Part shown: positions 1 through 8,271 of the stretch, piece by piece | How positions within the stretch are numbered: the first letter of the stretch is position 1 | How the letters are laid out: every line of letters begins with the position of its first letter | Assembly: GCA_025362495.1 (NCBI GenBank) | Contig: JANYGI010000042.1 | Coordinates: 1-64,000, forward strand | Source of the DNA: Byssovorax sp. | GTDB lineage: Bacteria > Myxococcota_A > Polyangia > Polyangiales > Polyangiaceae | Reading direction: 5' to 3' | DNA: 64,000 nucleotides | Position numbers and translations under genes: made by a program | Notes under the pieces: model-generated | The model's database searches: none | Seen by the model: only the letters and a program-made list of their open reading frames with translations | Told to the model about the DNA's origin: nothing

Positions 1-2336
1 TCCCGCGTGAACGGCTTCGGCAGCAGCGCCCACACGTCTTCCATCAGGCCATCTTCGGCGAGATCGCGGTCGACGTAGCCCGACATGTACACCACGCGGA
101 CCGACGGGCGACGCGCGCACACCCGCTCTGCGAGCTGCTTGCCGGAGAGGCCGGGCATCACCAGATCGGTCACGAGCAAATCGATCGTGCCGGGGTGCTG
201 ATCGAGCAGCGCCAAGGCCTCGGTGCCGCTCCCGGCGGCGATGACGACATAGCCGGCGCCGACGAGCGTGCGGCGCGTCAGCTCGCGGACGGCGGGCTCG
301 TCCTCGGCGAGGAGCACTGTTTCGCGCCCCACCGGGTTCACGGATCGCCTTCGTTCGCCGGCGGCCGGCGCGCTCTCGTCCGTCGTCGGGAGCAGCATCC
401 GGAAGGTGGTGCCCTGGCCAGGATTGGACTCCACCGCGATGTGGCCACCCACCTGCTTGACGGTGCCATACGCCGTGGCGAGGCCGAGCCCCGTGCCCTT
501 GCCGCGCTCTTTCGTGGTGAAGAAGGGCTCGAAGACGCGTGAGGCGACCTCGGGCGACATGCCTCCTCCGGTATCGTGGACGGCGATGACACCGTAGCTC
601 CCGGCCGGCAGGCCGAGCGTCGAAGCGGCGGCAGCGTCGAGCTCGACGACCTCCGTCTCGATGCGCAGCGTGCCGCTGCCGGCCATGGCGTCGCGCGCGT
701 TGACGACGAGGTTGAGCAGCACCTGCTCGAGCCGCGCCCGGTCGGCCTTGACGCGGATCGCGCCCGGGGCGCTGGTCGTCTGGAGCACGATCGAGCCGCC
801 GATCGCGCGCTCGATCAGCCGGCGCATGTCGGCGACGAGCTCCCCGAGGTCGAACACCCGGAGCGTGATCAGCTCGCGGCGGCTGAACGCGAGGAGCTGC
901 TTGGTGAGCTCGGCGGCGCGGAGGGCGGCCTGCTTGACCTCGCCGACGTCGTCGAGCACATCGGGCTCGCTCACGCGCTCACCGATGAAATCCGCGTAGC
1001 TGAGGATCACGCCGAGGAGGTTGTTGAAGTCGTGGGCGACGCCGCCGGCGAGCTGCCCGATCAGGGCGAGGCGCTCTTGCTGGTTTTCGCGCGACTCGCG
1101 CTCGCGCTCCTCGGTGACCTCGTGGATCACGATCACGGTCTCGCTCTTCCGGGAGACCTCGCCGGTGGCGTGCGAGGCGCTGAGCGTGAAGATCCGCCGC
1201 GGCGCACCCGCGACGACGACGTCGCACGACGACGGCGCGCCGCGCGCGAGGAGGTTGTCGATCGGGACGCCGCCCAGCGACTCGATGACGTCGCCGCCGG
1301 AGGCCGTGCTCAGGTGCGGCAAGAGCTCGTTGGCGCGGCCGTTCGTCATGGCCAGGCGTCGCTCTTCGTCGAGCAGGATCACGCCGATGGGCAGCGCCTG
1401 GATCACCCGCTCGAGGCGCTGCCAGTCGTCGAGGGTGACGGCCTGGATCTGCTGCATCAGCGTGGCGTTCTTGATCGCCAGCGCGACCTGCCCCGTGACG
1501 GCCAGGAGAAGATCGAGGTCCTTCTCGGTGAACGACGCGTCGCCGATCTGGGAGTCGAGCTGCATCACGCCGAGGAGCTCGTCGCGGTGGAGGATCGGCA
1601 CGCACATCGCCGAGCGGAGCCGCAGCGCGTGGACGCTGGCAGAGCGGTTGAAGCGCGTGTCGCTGCCGGCGTCGGCGGTGACGACGCCGCTGCGCGTGGC
1701 CATGACCTCGCTCAGCATGCGCGTGGAGAGGGGGATCTTCACGTTCACGCCGGTGCGGAGGCGAGCGAGCTGCGCCGTCGGGCTGCCCGCGCCGTCGAGG
1801 AGGAGAATCGCCGCGCGCTCGGCCTGGAAGAGGCGGATCACGGTGTCGAGGATCCGCTCGAGGAAGAGCGCGGGATCGTGCTCGCCGCCGATGGCGCGCG
1901 TGACCTCGAGGGCGACGCGCAGCCGGTCGTACTCGCGCGCGAGATCGTCTTGCAGCGGGATGTCGGAGGCCGGCCGGAAGCTCGGCTCGCGCACCGAGAG
2001 GCGACGGAGCTGGAGCGAATCGGGCAGCGATCCCAGCGGATCGAGCACCTCGGACCCGGCCGAGAACCTGAGGCGCGCGCCGCCGATCAGGATCTCGTCG
2101 CCGTCGCGGAGCGCGACGTCCGTCACGCGCTTGCCGGCGACGATCGTCCCGTAGCGGCTGCCCAGATCGACGAGGCGGTACTCGACTTCACCGACGCGCC
2201 GCACCTCGGCGTGGCGCAGCGACACCATGGGATCGGCGACGTGGACGGCGCAGTCCGGGGCGCGGCCGATCGTCGTCGTCGGCCCGAGCTCGAACGTGCG
2301 GAACGAGTCGGCGCTGAGGTCCTGCAAGGTCGGCAT
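1..2336 (-). CDS. Hybrid sensor histidine kinase, FHA-GAF-PAS-HisKA-HATPase-REC (3' end cut by window)
   Basis: The 778 visible residues read, in order: an FHA domain (about 20-85, with GRAPDCAVH), a GAF domain (about 140-290), a PAS-like segment (about 305-410), HisKA with GGVAHDFNNLL and phospho-acceptor His435, a HATPase with DTGGGMSPE and GKGTGLGLAT, and a receiver domain with VTDLVMPG (Asp724) and the closing KPFT motif at the window edge. No transmembrane segment is visible, so it is probably a cytosolic kinase. By family knowledge it autophosphorylates on His435 and can pass phosphate to its own receiver. The FHA domain would bind phosphothreonine proteins, which suggests cross-talk with Ser/Thr kinases. 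The ATG at 2336 starts just before the FHA domain. The C-terminus lies outside the window, so further domains may follow. Confidence 0.93.
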   Translation of the reverse strand, partial: MPTLQDLSADSFRTFELGPTTTIGRAPDCAVHVADPMVSLRHAEVRRVGEVEYRLVDLGSRYGTIVAGKRVTDVALRDGDEILIGGARLRFSAGSEVLDPLGSLPDSLQLRRLSVREPSFRPASDIPLQDDLAREYDRLRVALEVTRAIGGEHDPALFLERILDTVIRLFQAERAAILLLDGAGSPTAQLARLRTGVNVKIPLSTRMLSEVMATRSGVVTADAGSDTRFNRSASVHALRLRSAMCVPILHRDELLGVMQLDSQIGDASFTEKDLDLLLAVTGQVALAIKNATLMQQIQAVTLDDWQRLERVIQALPIGVILLDEERRLAMTNGRANELLPHLSTASGGDVIESLGGVPIDNLLARGAPSSCDVVVAGAPRRIFTLSASHATGEVSRKSETVIVIHEVTEERERESRENQQERLALIGQLAGGVAHDFNNLLGVILSYADFIGERVSEPDVLDDVGEVKQAALRAAELTKQLLAFSRRELITLRVFDLGELVADMRRLIERAIGGSIVLQTTSAPGAIRVKADRARLEQVLLNLVVNARDAMAGSGTLRIETEVVELDAAAASTLGLPAGSYGVIAVHDTGGGMSPEVASRVFEPFFTTKERGKGTGLGLATAYGTVKQVGGHIAVESNPGQGTTFRMLLPTTDESAPAAGERRRSVNPVGRETVLLAEDEPAVRELTRRTLVGAGYVVIAAGSGTEALALLDQHPGTIDLLVTDLVMPGLSGKQLAERVCARRPSVRVVYMSGYVDRDLAEDGLMEDVWALLPKPFTR

Positions 2337-2459
2337 CAGGGCTGCCTTGCGGCGCTCACCGAGCTCGACAGTCGAAGTGTGTGACCGGACATTGGCACTG
2401 CGGGAGATAGTGCAACAGGTGAGCTGCCGCCACCACGTTGTTCGTCACAATCGGGCTGC

Positions 2460-3419
2460 TCAGTGCGCGAACTCGTCCATCAGCGTCGTCCCGTTGTGAA
2501 AGTGGCCAGGAGCCCCGCAGCTCGCCGACACCTTTGCAGCGAAGCACCCGGGAGGCGTGAGGCCGGAGACAGTGAGCCGGGTGAACCGGGCCTCGTTGGT
2601 GCAGCGCGCGCCGGTCGAGCTCCACTCGGCCTCGATGGTCCACGGCTCCGCGTCCGCCTGGATGCCTGCATTGTCATAGAGGTTGATCAGCGTCCCGTCG
2701 ACGGTGAACGAGCGCCCGTCGCCGCAGTAGTCGGCGCGGAGCAGGCGCGTGCACGCCACCAGACGCTCCGTGCTCGTCGCCGCCGAAGGCGCGCCGGACA
2801 CCGGCGGTCGGTAACCCATCTCGATGCACTTGGCGATCGCCTTGCCCCGGCAAGCGAACGTGATCTTCGACGCTTCGGCCGTGTATCCGCCGCCCCCGAC
2901 CACGCCCTGCGCGTAGCTCCAGACGCCGAGCATGGGAATCGCCGGGATCGGGTTCCCGCCCGCGTCGGCGCCGCAGAGCGGTGACCAGCCCGCGGTGGTC
3001 TGGTACGAGACGTAGTACGAGGTCAGATCGGCGTTCGGCGCCGGGACGGCGACGCTCCCGTCGATGCGCAGCGGGATCGTGCCGCCGTTCGTGAGCTGGC
3101 CGATCCAGGTCGTGCCCGTGAAGTCCCCGCCGGGCAGGCTCGCGCTCGTGAGCGTGGTGCCATTGACGCTGGTGCCGTTGACGCTGGTGCCATTGACGCT
3201 GGTGCCGTTGACGCTGGTGCCGTTGACGCTGGTGCCATTGACGCTGGTGCCATTGACGCTGGTGCCATTGACGCTGGTGCCATTGAGGCTGACCCCGTTG
3301 AAGCTGGTCATGGCCTCGGCCGACTCGTCCAGGTCGAGCTCTTCCTCATCCCCGGCGGCGCCCACGCAAGCGGCCTGAGAGAGCGCGAGAACGACGTAGC
3401 AAATTCCAAGCAGTCGCAT
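2460..3419 (-). CDS. ADYC-domain secreted protein/lipoprotein with NGTSV pentapeptide repeats
   Basis: This is a 319-residue protein. A hydrophobic signal peptide with a weak lipobox (Cys18 after QAA) is followed by an acidic stretch. Residues 41-90 are ten pentapeptides: NGVSL, eight identical NGTSV and NGTTL. The rest is a cysteine-containing globular region with the ADYCGDGRSFT motif near residue 233, the hallmark of the ADYC domain seen in myxobacterial exported proteins. It probably sits outside the inner membrane. The repeat resembles pentapeptide-repeat spacing but lacks the usual A(D/N)LXX pattern. Its molecular function is unknown. It stands alone, 123 bp upstream (in minus-strand terms) of the histidine kinase start and well separated from the kinase gene on its other side. 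Confidence 0.85.
   Translation of the reverse strand: MRLLGICYVVLALSQAACVGAAGDEEELDLDESAEAMTSFNGVSLNGTSVNGTSVNGTSVNGTSVNGTSVNGTSVNGTSVNGTSVNGTTLTSASLPGGDFTGTTWIGQLTNGGTIPLRIDGSVAVPAPNADLTSYYVSYQTTAGWSPLCGADAGGNPIPAIPMLGVWSYAQGVVGGGGYTAEASKITFACRGKAIAKCIEMGYRPPVSGAPSAATSTERLVACTRLLRADYCGDGRSFTVDGTLINLYDNAGIQADAEPWTIEAEWSSTGARCTNEARFTRLTVSGLTPPGCFAAKVSASCGAPGHFHNGTTLMDEFAH
3161..3280 (-). repeat. Eight 15-bp tandem repeats inside the ADYC gene
   Basis: Eight back-to-back 15-bp units (plus-strand unit TTGACGCTGGTGCC plus A or G) encode eight NGTSV pentapeptides. The units differ only at the third base of the Asn codon (AAT or AAC), and a diverged unit follows at 3281-3295. Near-identity at synonymous sites points to recent expansion or ongoing homogenisation by slippage. 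Confidence 0.95.
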
Positions 3420-3652
3420 GATGACGCTCCACTCTTCGAGTCCCCTCGACTCTCGGTGTGCCTAACGTCTCACGCTCGCGCCACTTTAGCGCTTCCGATC
3501 GTTCATGACGCAATTGCAGCCGCCAAGGGCCCAAAGCGAGCACGAGGCGATCGAGGATCATCGGCGCTCCGACCGCCGACTTGAGCCGCTGTCTGCGCCT
3601 CGCCAAAATGAGCGCGATCATGCCGCCAAAAACGGCGGAGCGCGGGCCGGGA

Positions 3653-6600
3653 TCAGCGGTGGAGGACCGTCGCGCAGAGCCGCAGGCCGACGCTCGTCTC
3701 GCGGTAGCTCTGCGGCGAGACGTTGCGGTTCGGGATCCGGTTCGACTTGCGATCGTAGAAGTAGCTGCCGCCGCGGACGAGGTACTCGTCGGGAGCGAGG
3801 GACGAGATCGTCCACTCGAAGATGTTGCCAGTCATGTCGTCGACGCCGAAGGGGCTGCGCGACGCGGGGTGAGAGCCGACCTCGTCCGGGCCCATGGCGT
3901 CTCGACCATAGGTCGAGTCGAAGCTCGCGTCGTCGAGGTCGAGGTGATTGCCGTGGGGGTACTCGCGCCCGTCGGCGCCCCTCGCGGCCTTGGACCACTC
4001 CTGCTCGGTGCAGAGCCGCGCCCCGACCACCCGCTTCGTCGCGTCGAGCCAGGCGGCGTAGGCGATCCCGTCGAGCGCCGAGACGCCGGAGACCGGCAAT
4101 CGACTCCAGTCCTGCGCCGCGCGGCGCGAGCGCCCCTCGAAGCGCAGCGGCTCCCCTTCCCGCGCCGTCGCGACGCGCATCGACGGCTGGATGGTGAGAC
4201 GCCAGGCGCCGTCGCGCTCCCGGGTCAGCGCCAGCACTCCCGCGCTCCCGACCTTGGCCGCCGCGCTCGGCGTGCGAATGGCTCGCTCCTCGGGCCCGAG
4301 GGCGCGGAGGTACTCGATCCATTGCGCATACGTGACCTCGTTGCGCTGGATGAGATACGGCCCGAGGCGGACCTCGTGGAGAGGCACGGTGTCGAAGAAG
4401 CCGGTGCGATTCTCCTCGTCCGCGCAGCCGAATTTGAAAGGCCCCTCCGGCACGTCCACGAACCCTGCGGGCACGTCGGAGCCCGGCGGGAGCGCCGCGC
4501 GAGCCTGGGCTGCCTCGCCGCGCTCGACGACCACCGGATACCGCACGTCCGCGCGCCCCGGGCTCGCGAGCACGACGAGGTACGATCCCTTCTCGAGCGC
4601 GAACTCCGCGACGGGCGTCGGCCCCAGCTCGCGCACCGGCACGAGCGCCAGGCGGCCCTCCGGCGCCGGATCGTAGCGCAGGAGCGAGGCCGCGGCGCCG
4701 GGCGGATCGGTCGTGATGGCGAGCCGCCCCGGCCGCGTCCAGCGCGCCGCCAGCGAGCCGTCGGGATCGTGGATCTTGAAGCGCTCGACCAGCTCGTCGC
4801 GCTCGTCGAGCTTCAGCGCCTGCTCGGCGCGGAGCGCGCGCTCGAACAGCACCTCGCCGAGGCGACCGCTGGCGTCGGCGCGCTCGGGATCCTTCGCGCA
4901 AGCGCTGTCGAGGAGCTGCGTGGCCCGGCGAAAGGCCCGATCGGCGGTCGCCTCGCTCTCCAGCGCGCGAGCCCACGCGACCTCGCCTCCGGGGCGGTCC
5001 TGGGCGTCGAACCGAAGGAAGGCCGCCGCGGAGTCGGACGCGGCGTCGGTGCGGGCGCGGCGAGCGACGTCGATGGCTATCTGGCTCTCGTCCATCAGCT
5101 GCGCGACGGCCTGGGCTCGCGCCCGCTCGTGCTTGATCTCGACGGCTCCGTAGCCGAGCGCGATCAGCAGCGGGACGGCCGCGATCCCCGTGCGGCGGAG
5201 CCATTTGCTGAGGGTCGTCGCCCGCCTCGACGCGGCGAGGAACGCGCTCTCGCCCTCGGTCAGATCGGCCGGCGCGACCCGCGTGATCTCGGCGAGCTGC
5301 CGCGCATTCCACAGGATCTCGGGCGCGCGGCGCAGCCGCTTCCACTCGGCCGCGGCGCTCGCGAGCCGCTCGCGTACCTCGCGGGACTCGGCGTCTTCCA
5401 CGAGCCAGCGACGCAGGGTCGTCCACCCGTGGAGCAAGACCTCGTGCGCCAGCTCGTACACGCTGCCGTCGTCGCCGTCCTGCGCGACGAGGAGGCGCCC
5501 GCGGACCAGCGCGGCGAGCGCCGAGCGCGCCGGCTCGACGTCGGCGCGGAGCTCGCCCTCGCCGCGGCGCGTCCGGGTGTTGTCGAGCGTCACGAGCCGC
5601 AGGAGCATGCGCCGCGCCTCGACGCGCAGGGGCGCGCGCATCGCGGCGAGGACCGCGTCGCCGTGCCGGGACAGCGCGCCCGCGACGCCGCCCATGGCCT
5701 CGAGCGTGGCCTCGCTGATCACGCCGGTGCCGGGGTTCCGCGCCTCCCACAGCTCGGCGAGCGCGAACTGCAGGAGCGGTAGGCCTCCCTCGGCGCGCGC
5801 GGTCGCGTCGACCAGCTTCTCGACCAGCGCCTCGGATTCGAAGCGCGCGTTCGTGGCCTGCGCGGGGCCGACGATGACCTCGCGCACGCGCTCCGGAGGG
5901 AGCGGCCGGAGAAAATAGAGCGCTGACTCGAGGCCTTCCCCGAGCGCAGGGAGCGTGGCGATGCGCGCGAGAAAATCGGCGCGCACCGTCGCGAGCACGC
6001 GCACCATCGCGACCTGCGCGATGAGGGCGCCGAGCGCGCCGTCGACGATCTCGGCCTCGTCGCGATCGCTGAGGGTGTGGAGCTCTTCGGCCTGATCGAT
6101 GAAGATCAGCAGCCCCGACGTCGCGGTCGCGTGGCGCCTGCCGATCTCGTGCGCGAGCGCGGAGCCGTCGCGATCGATCCACCCGGCGACGATCTCGGCC
6201 GCGACGCCGAGACTCTCGGAGAGGGCCGCCGCGAGCGCGGCGCGCGGCCGCTTGCCCGGCGTCAACGTGCACGTCGACCAGACGCGGCCGCCGCCGAGCC
6301 CGCCGTCGACGATCACCGGCAGCACGCCCGCGCGGCAAATCGAGGACTTTCCCACGCCCGAGTCGCCGGCGACCACCACGAAGGACTCGACGCGGAGGCG
6401 ATCGACGAGCAGAGAGACCTCGGCGCTGCGGCCAAAGAAGAGCGCGCGGTGCTGCACGTCGAAGGCGCGGAGCCCGCGGTACGGGTTGCCCTCGGGGAGC
6501 GCCGCGCCGCCCACGGTGCCCGAGAGGTGCTCCAGGGCCTGGCGCAGCTCGTCGCCGGAGGCGAACCGCTCGGCGGGCGCGCGGCGCAGGCATCGATCGA

Positions 6601-7468
6601 GGATCGCCGCGAATCGCGGATCGACGCCCGGCGCCAGCGAGAGCAACCCCGGCGCATCGCGACCGCGCACGACGCGCGCGAGCTCTTCCGGCGCCACGTC
6701 GTGGAACGGAGTCACCCCCGAGCACAGCTCGAACAGGACCGCTCCGAGCGAGTACACGTCGGAGCGACGCGTGGGCGCGCTGCCGCTCCAGATCTCGGGC
6801 GCCATGGTGTCGGGCGTGCCCACGATGCTGGCCTGGCGCTTCCCCCCGGTCTCCACCGGCGTGACCGTGGGATCCGCGGCAGGCGCGCCCGCCGAGCCGT
6901 CGCCGGCCTCCGGCGTCGGAACGACCTTGAGGAGCGTGGCGAGCCCGAAATCGAGGAGCTTCGCGCTGCCTTCGTCGGTGAGCACGACATTCGCAGACTT
7001 GATGTCGCAGTGGAGCACGCCCTTGCGGTGCGCGGCGGCGAGCCCGCGGGCGAGATCGATCCCGATCTCCAGCGCCTGCGCGAAGGGGACGGGCCGCGGC
7101 AGCCGATCGAGCGTGCGGCCGCGCGCGAACTCGGTGATGAGGTAGGGCCGCCCGTCGATCTCGCCGACACGGTAGATGGTGACGACGTTGGGATGCTGCA
7201 CCCGCGCCGCGGCGCGCGCCTCGATGAGAAAGCGCTGGCGGGCCTCGACGTTGGGCTCGAGCGCCGCGATGAATTTCACGGCGACGAGCCGCGCGAGCAC
7301 GCGATCCTCGGCGAGGTACACATGGCCCATCGAGCCATGCCCGAGCGGGCGGAGCACGAGATAGTCGTCGAACTCTTCGGGAGGAGCCCAGCTCTGCGAG
7401 AGGGCGCCGATCCGCGACTCCGACTCTCCCGGTCCCCCGGGAGAGGTCACGTCGTCGCGCTTGGCCAC
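3653..7468 (-). CDS. Ser/Thr protein kinase - nSTAND ATPase - FGE/SUMF1-like fusion protein
   Basis: This 1271-residue protein starts with a Hanks-type kinase domain (about 36-315): a glycine loop GHGSMGHV, Lys65 in AVKF, an HCDIKSAN catalytic loop (153-160), DFG at 173-175 and APE near 223. Asp155 is kept but Arg is replaced by Cys, so it is a non-RD kinase. A STAND-type ATPase follows, introduced by NPYRGLRAFD with Walker A GDSGVGKSS (about 369-377). A single hydrophobic segment lies near residue 770. The C-terminal 250 residues look like a formylglycine-generating-enzyme/SUMF1 fold (VPEGPFKFGC, VRGGSYFYD, VGLRLC). In such fusions the FGE-like domain is usually a sensory or binding module rather than a sulfatase activator; that is family-based inference. 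The ATG at 7468 precedes the kinase domain by about 35 residues. Confidence 0.9.
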   Translation of the reverse strand: MAKRDDVTSPGGPGESESRIGALSQSWAPPEEFDDYLVLRPLGHGSMGHVYLAEDRVLARLVAVKFIAALEPNVEARQRFLIEARAAARVQHPNVVTIYRVGEIDGRPYLITEFARGRTLDRLPRPVPFAQALEIGIDLARGLAAAHRKGVLHCDIKSANVVLTDEGSAKLLDFGLATLLKVVPTPEAGDGSAGAPAADPTVTPVETGGKRQASIVGTPDTMAPEIWSGSAPTRRSDVYSLGAVLFELCSGVTPFHDVAPEELARVVRGRDAPGLLSLAPGVDPRFAAILDRCLRRAPAERFASGDELRQALEHLSGTVGGAALPEGNPYRGLRAFDVQHRALFFGRSAEVSLLVDRLRVESFVVVAGDSGVGKSSICRAGVLPVIVDGGLGGGRVWSTCTLTPGKRPRAALAAALSESLGVAAEIVAGWIDRDGSALAHEIGRRHATATSGLLIFIDQAEELHTLSDRDEAEIVDGALGALIAQVAMVRVLATVRADFLARIATLPALGEGLESALYFLRPLPPERVREVIVGPAQATNARFESEALVEKLVDATARAEGGLPLLQFALAELWEARNPGTGVISEATLEAMGGVAGALSRHGDAVLAAMRAPLRVEARRMLLRLVTLDNTRTRRGEGELRADVEPARSALAALVRGRLLVAQDGDDGSVYELAHEVLLHGWTTLRRWLVEDAESREVRERLASAAAEWKRLRRAPEILWNARQLAEITRVAPADLTEGESAFLAASRRATTLSKWLRRTGIAAVPLLIALGYGAVEIKHERARAQAVAQLMDESQIAIDVARRARTDAASDSAAAFLRFDAQDRPGGEVAWARALESEATADRAFRRATQLLDSACAKDPERADASGRLGEVLFERALRAEQALKLDERDELVERFKIHDPDGSLAARWTRPGRLAITTDPPGAAASLLRYDPAPEGRLALVPVRELGPTPVAEFALEKGSYLVVLASPGRADVRYPVVVERGEAAQARAALPPGSDVPAGFVDVPEGPFKFGCADEENRTGFFDTVPLHEVRLGPYLIQRNEVTYAQWIEYLRALGPEERAIRTPSAAAKVGSAGVLALTRERDGAWRLTIQPSMRVATAREGEPLRFEGRSRRAAQDWSRLPVSGVSALDGIAYAAWLDATKRVVGARLCTEQEWSKAARGADGREYPHGNHLDLDDASFDSTYGRDAMGPDEVGSHPASRSPFGVDDMTGNIFEWTISSLAPDEYLVRGGSYFYDRKSNRIPNRNVSPQSYRETSVGLRLCATVLHR

Positions 7469-7510
7469 CGCGCGACCTTACTCGCTTTGCGGCGGGATCG
7501 AGCCTGAAAC

Positions 7511-8068
7511 TCAGCCTCCGCGCACGAGAGAGCGAACCTCGATATCGAGGTTCTCGGCCTCGGCGACGGCGTCCATCGCCTTGCGAAGAGTACCCACCGT
7601 CACGTTTCGGGGGAGGTCGACGCGGGCTTCCAGGCGGAACAGCGGAGATCCGGTGACCGGGGCCTCGTACGCCGACGTCTCGAGCGACACGATATTGACG
7701 CCCGCGCCGTGGAGCGCGCGTGACACAGCCCGCACGATGCCTTCGTGATCGAGCGCCTCCGCCGTCACCAGGCAGGGAATGCTGGCGGCTCGGCGGTGAT
7801 CCTCGGGGCTCTTGGTGCGCCGGAGGAGGAGCTCGAGGCCCGTCTTCGAGGAGAGGCCCGCGCGATCGTGCTCGATCTTCTCGATCTCGGCGGGCGTGCC
7901 GGAGACGAGGACGAGGACGCCGAACTCGCCGCCGAGGACGGCCATGCGGCTGTCCTCCACGTTGCCGCCGCGCTCGGTGAGGTACTCGGTGATCTCGGCG
8001 ACGAGGCCGGGACGATCGGGGCCGAGCGCTGAAAGGACGAGGAAGAGCTCCGGTTGCTGGGTCGTCAT
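7511..8068 (-). CDS. Tandem ACT-domain protein (GcvR-like)
   Basis: The 185-residue product consists of two ACT modules, about 8-80 (LFLVLSALGPDRPGLVAEI) and about 95-170 (CLVTAEALDHEGIVRAVS). This is the arrangement of the glycine cleavage system repressor GcvR and related amino-acid-sensing proteins. ACT domains bind small ligands such as amino acids. No DNA-binding domain is present, so any regulation would act through a partner. I chose the ATG at 8068 because the protein begins directly with the first ACT strand; upstream in-frame codons encode low-complexity sequence unlike the family. It lies 42 bp upstream of the kinase-STAND gene in the same direction and could be co-transcribed with it. 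No gcv genes are nearby. Confidence 0.85.
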   Translation of the reverse strand: MTTQQPELFLVLSALGPDRPGLVAEITEYLTERGGNVEDSRMAVLGGEFGVLVLVSGTPAEIEKIEHDRAGLSSKTGLELLLRRTKSPEDHRRAASIPCLVTAEALDHEGIVRAVSRALHGAGVNIVSLETSAYEAPVTGSPLFRLEARVDLPRNVTVGTLRKAMDAVAEAENLDIEVRSLVRGG

Positions 8069-8271
8069 GGCAGCGGAGCTTACCCGTGGTGCACGCCGAA
8101 TACACGCGCTCCGGACACGGCTTGGATCCTGGACGAGCCAGGTTGCCCGAGCCGGCAAAGGCACCTTCGCCGAGCAGGCTTGTGAGCTCGCCTGGACGAG
8201 CACTCCACAGTGAGCGCCGCGCCGAGCGTGGGACTGCCTCACGCTCGCGGCGTCGGTGCTAGGCTCGCCCG

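Noticed and set aside
576-2384. A 602-codon plus-strand frame over the histidine kinase
   Set aside because: The opposite strand carries clear FHA, GAF, HisKA, HATPase and receiver motifs; this frame is a shadow.
3161-3280. Tandem array considered as a CRISPR
   Set aside because: The units are contiguous with no spacers, only 15 bp long, and translate in frame as NGTSV.
3653-7468. Anti-phage defence island around the kinase-STAND-FGE protein
   Set aside because: No nuclease, toxin, integrase or other defence gene lies beside it; the neighbours are an ACT protein and an ADYC lipoprotein.
3618-8105. A 1495-codon minus frame overlapping the kinase-STAND gene in another phase
   Set aside because: Arg/Ala-rich, no motifs, and it crosses the real gene boundary; a shadow of GC-rich coding.
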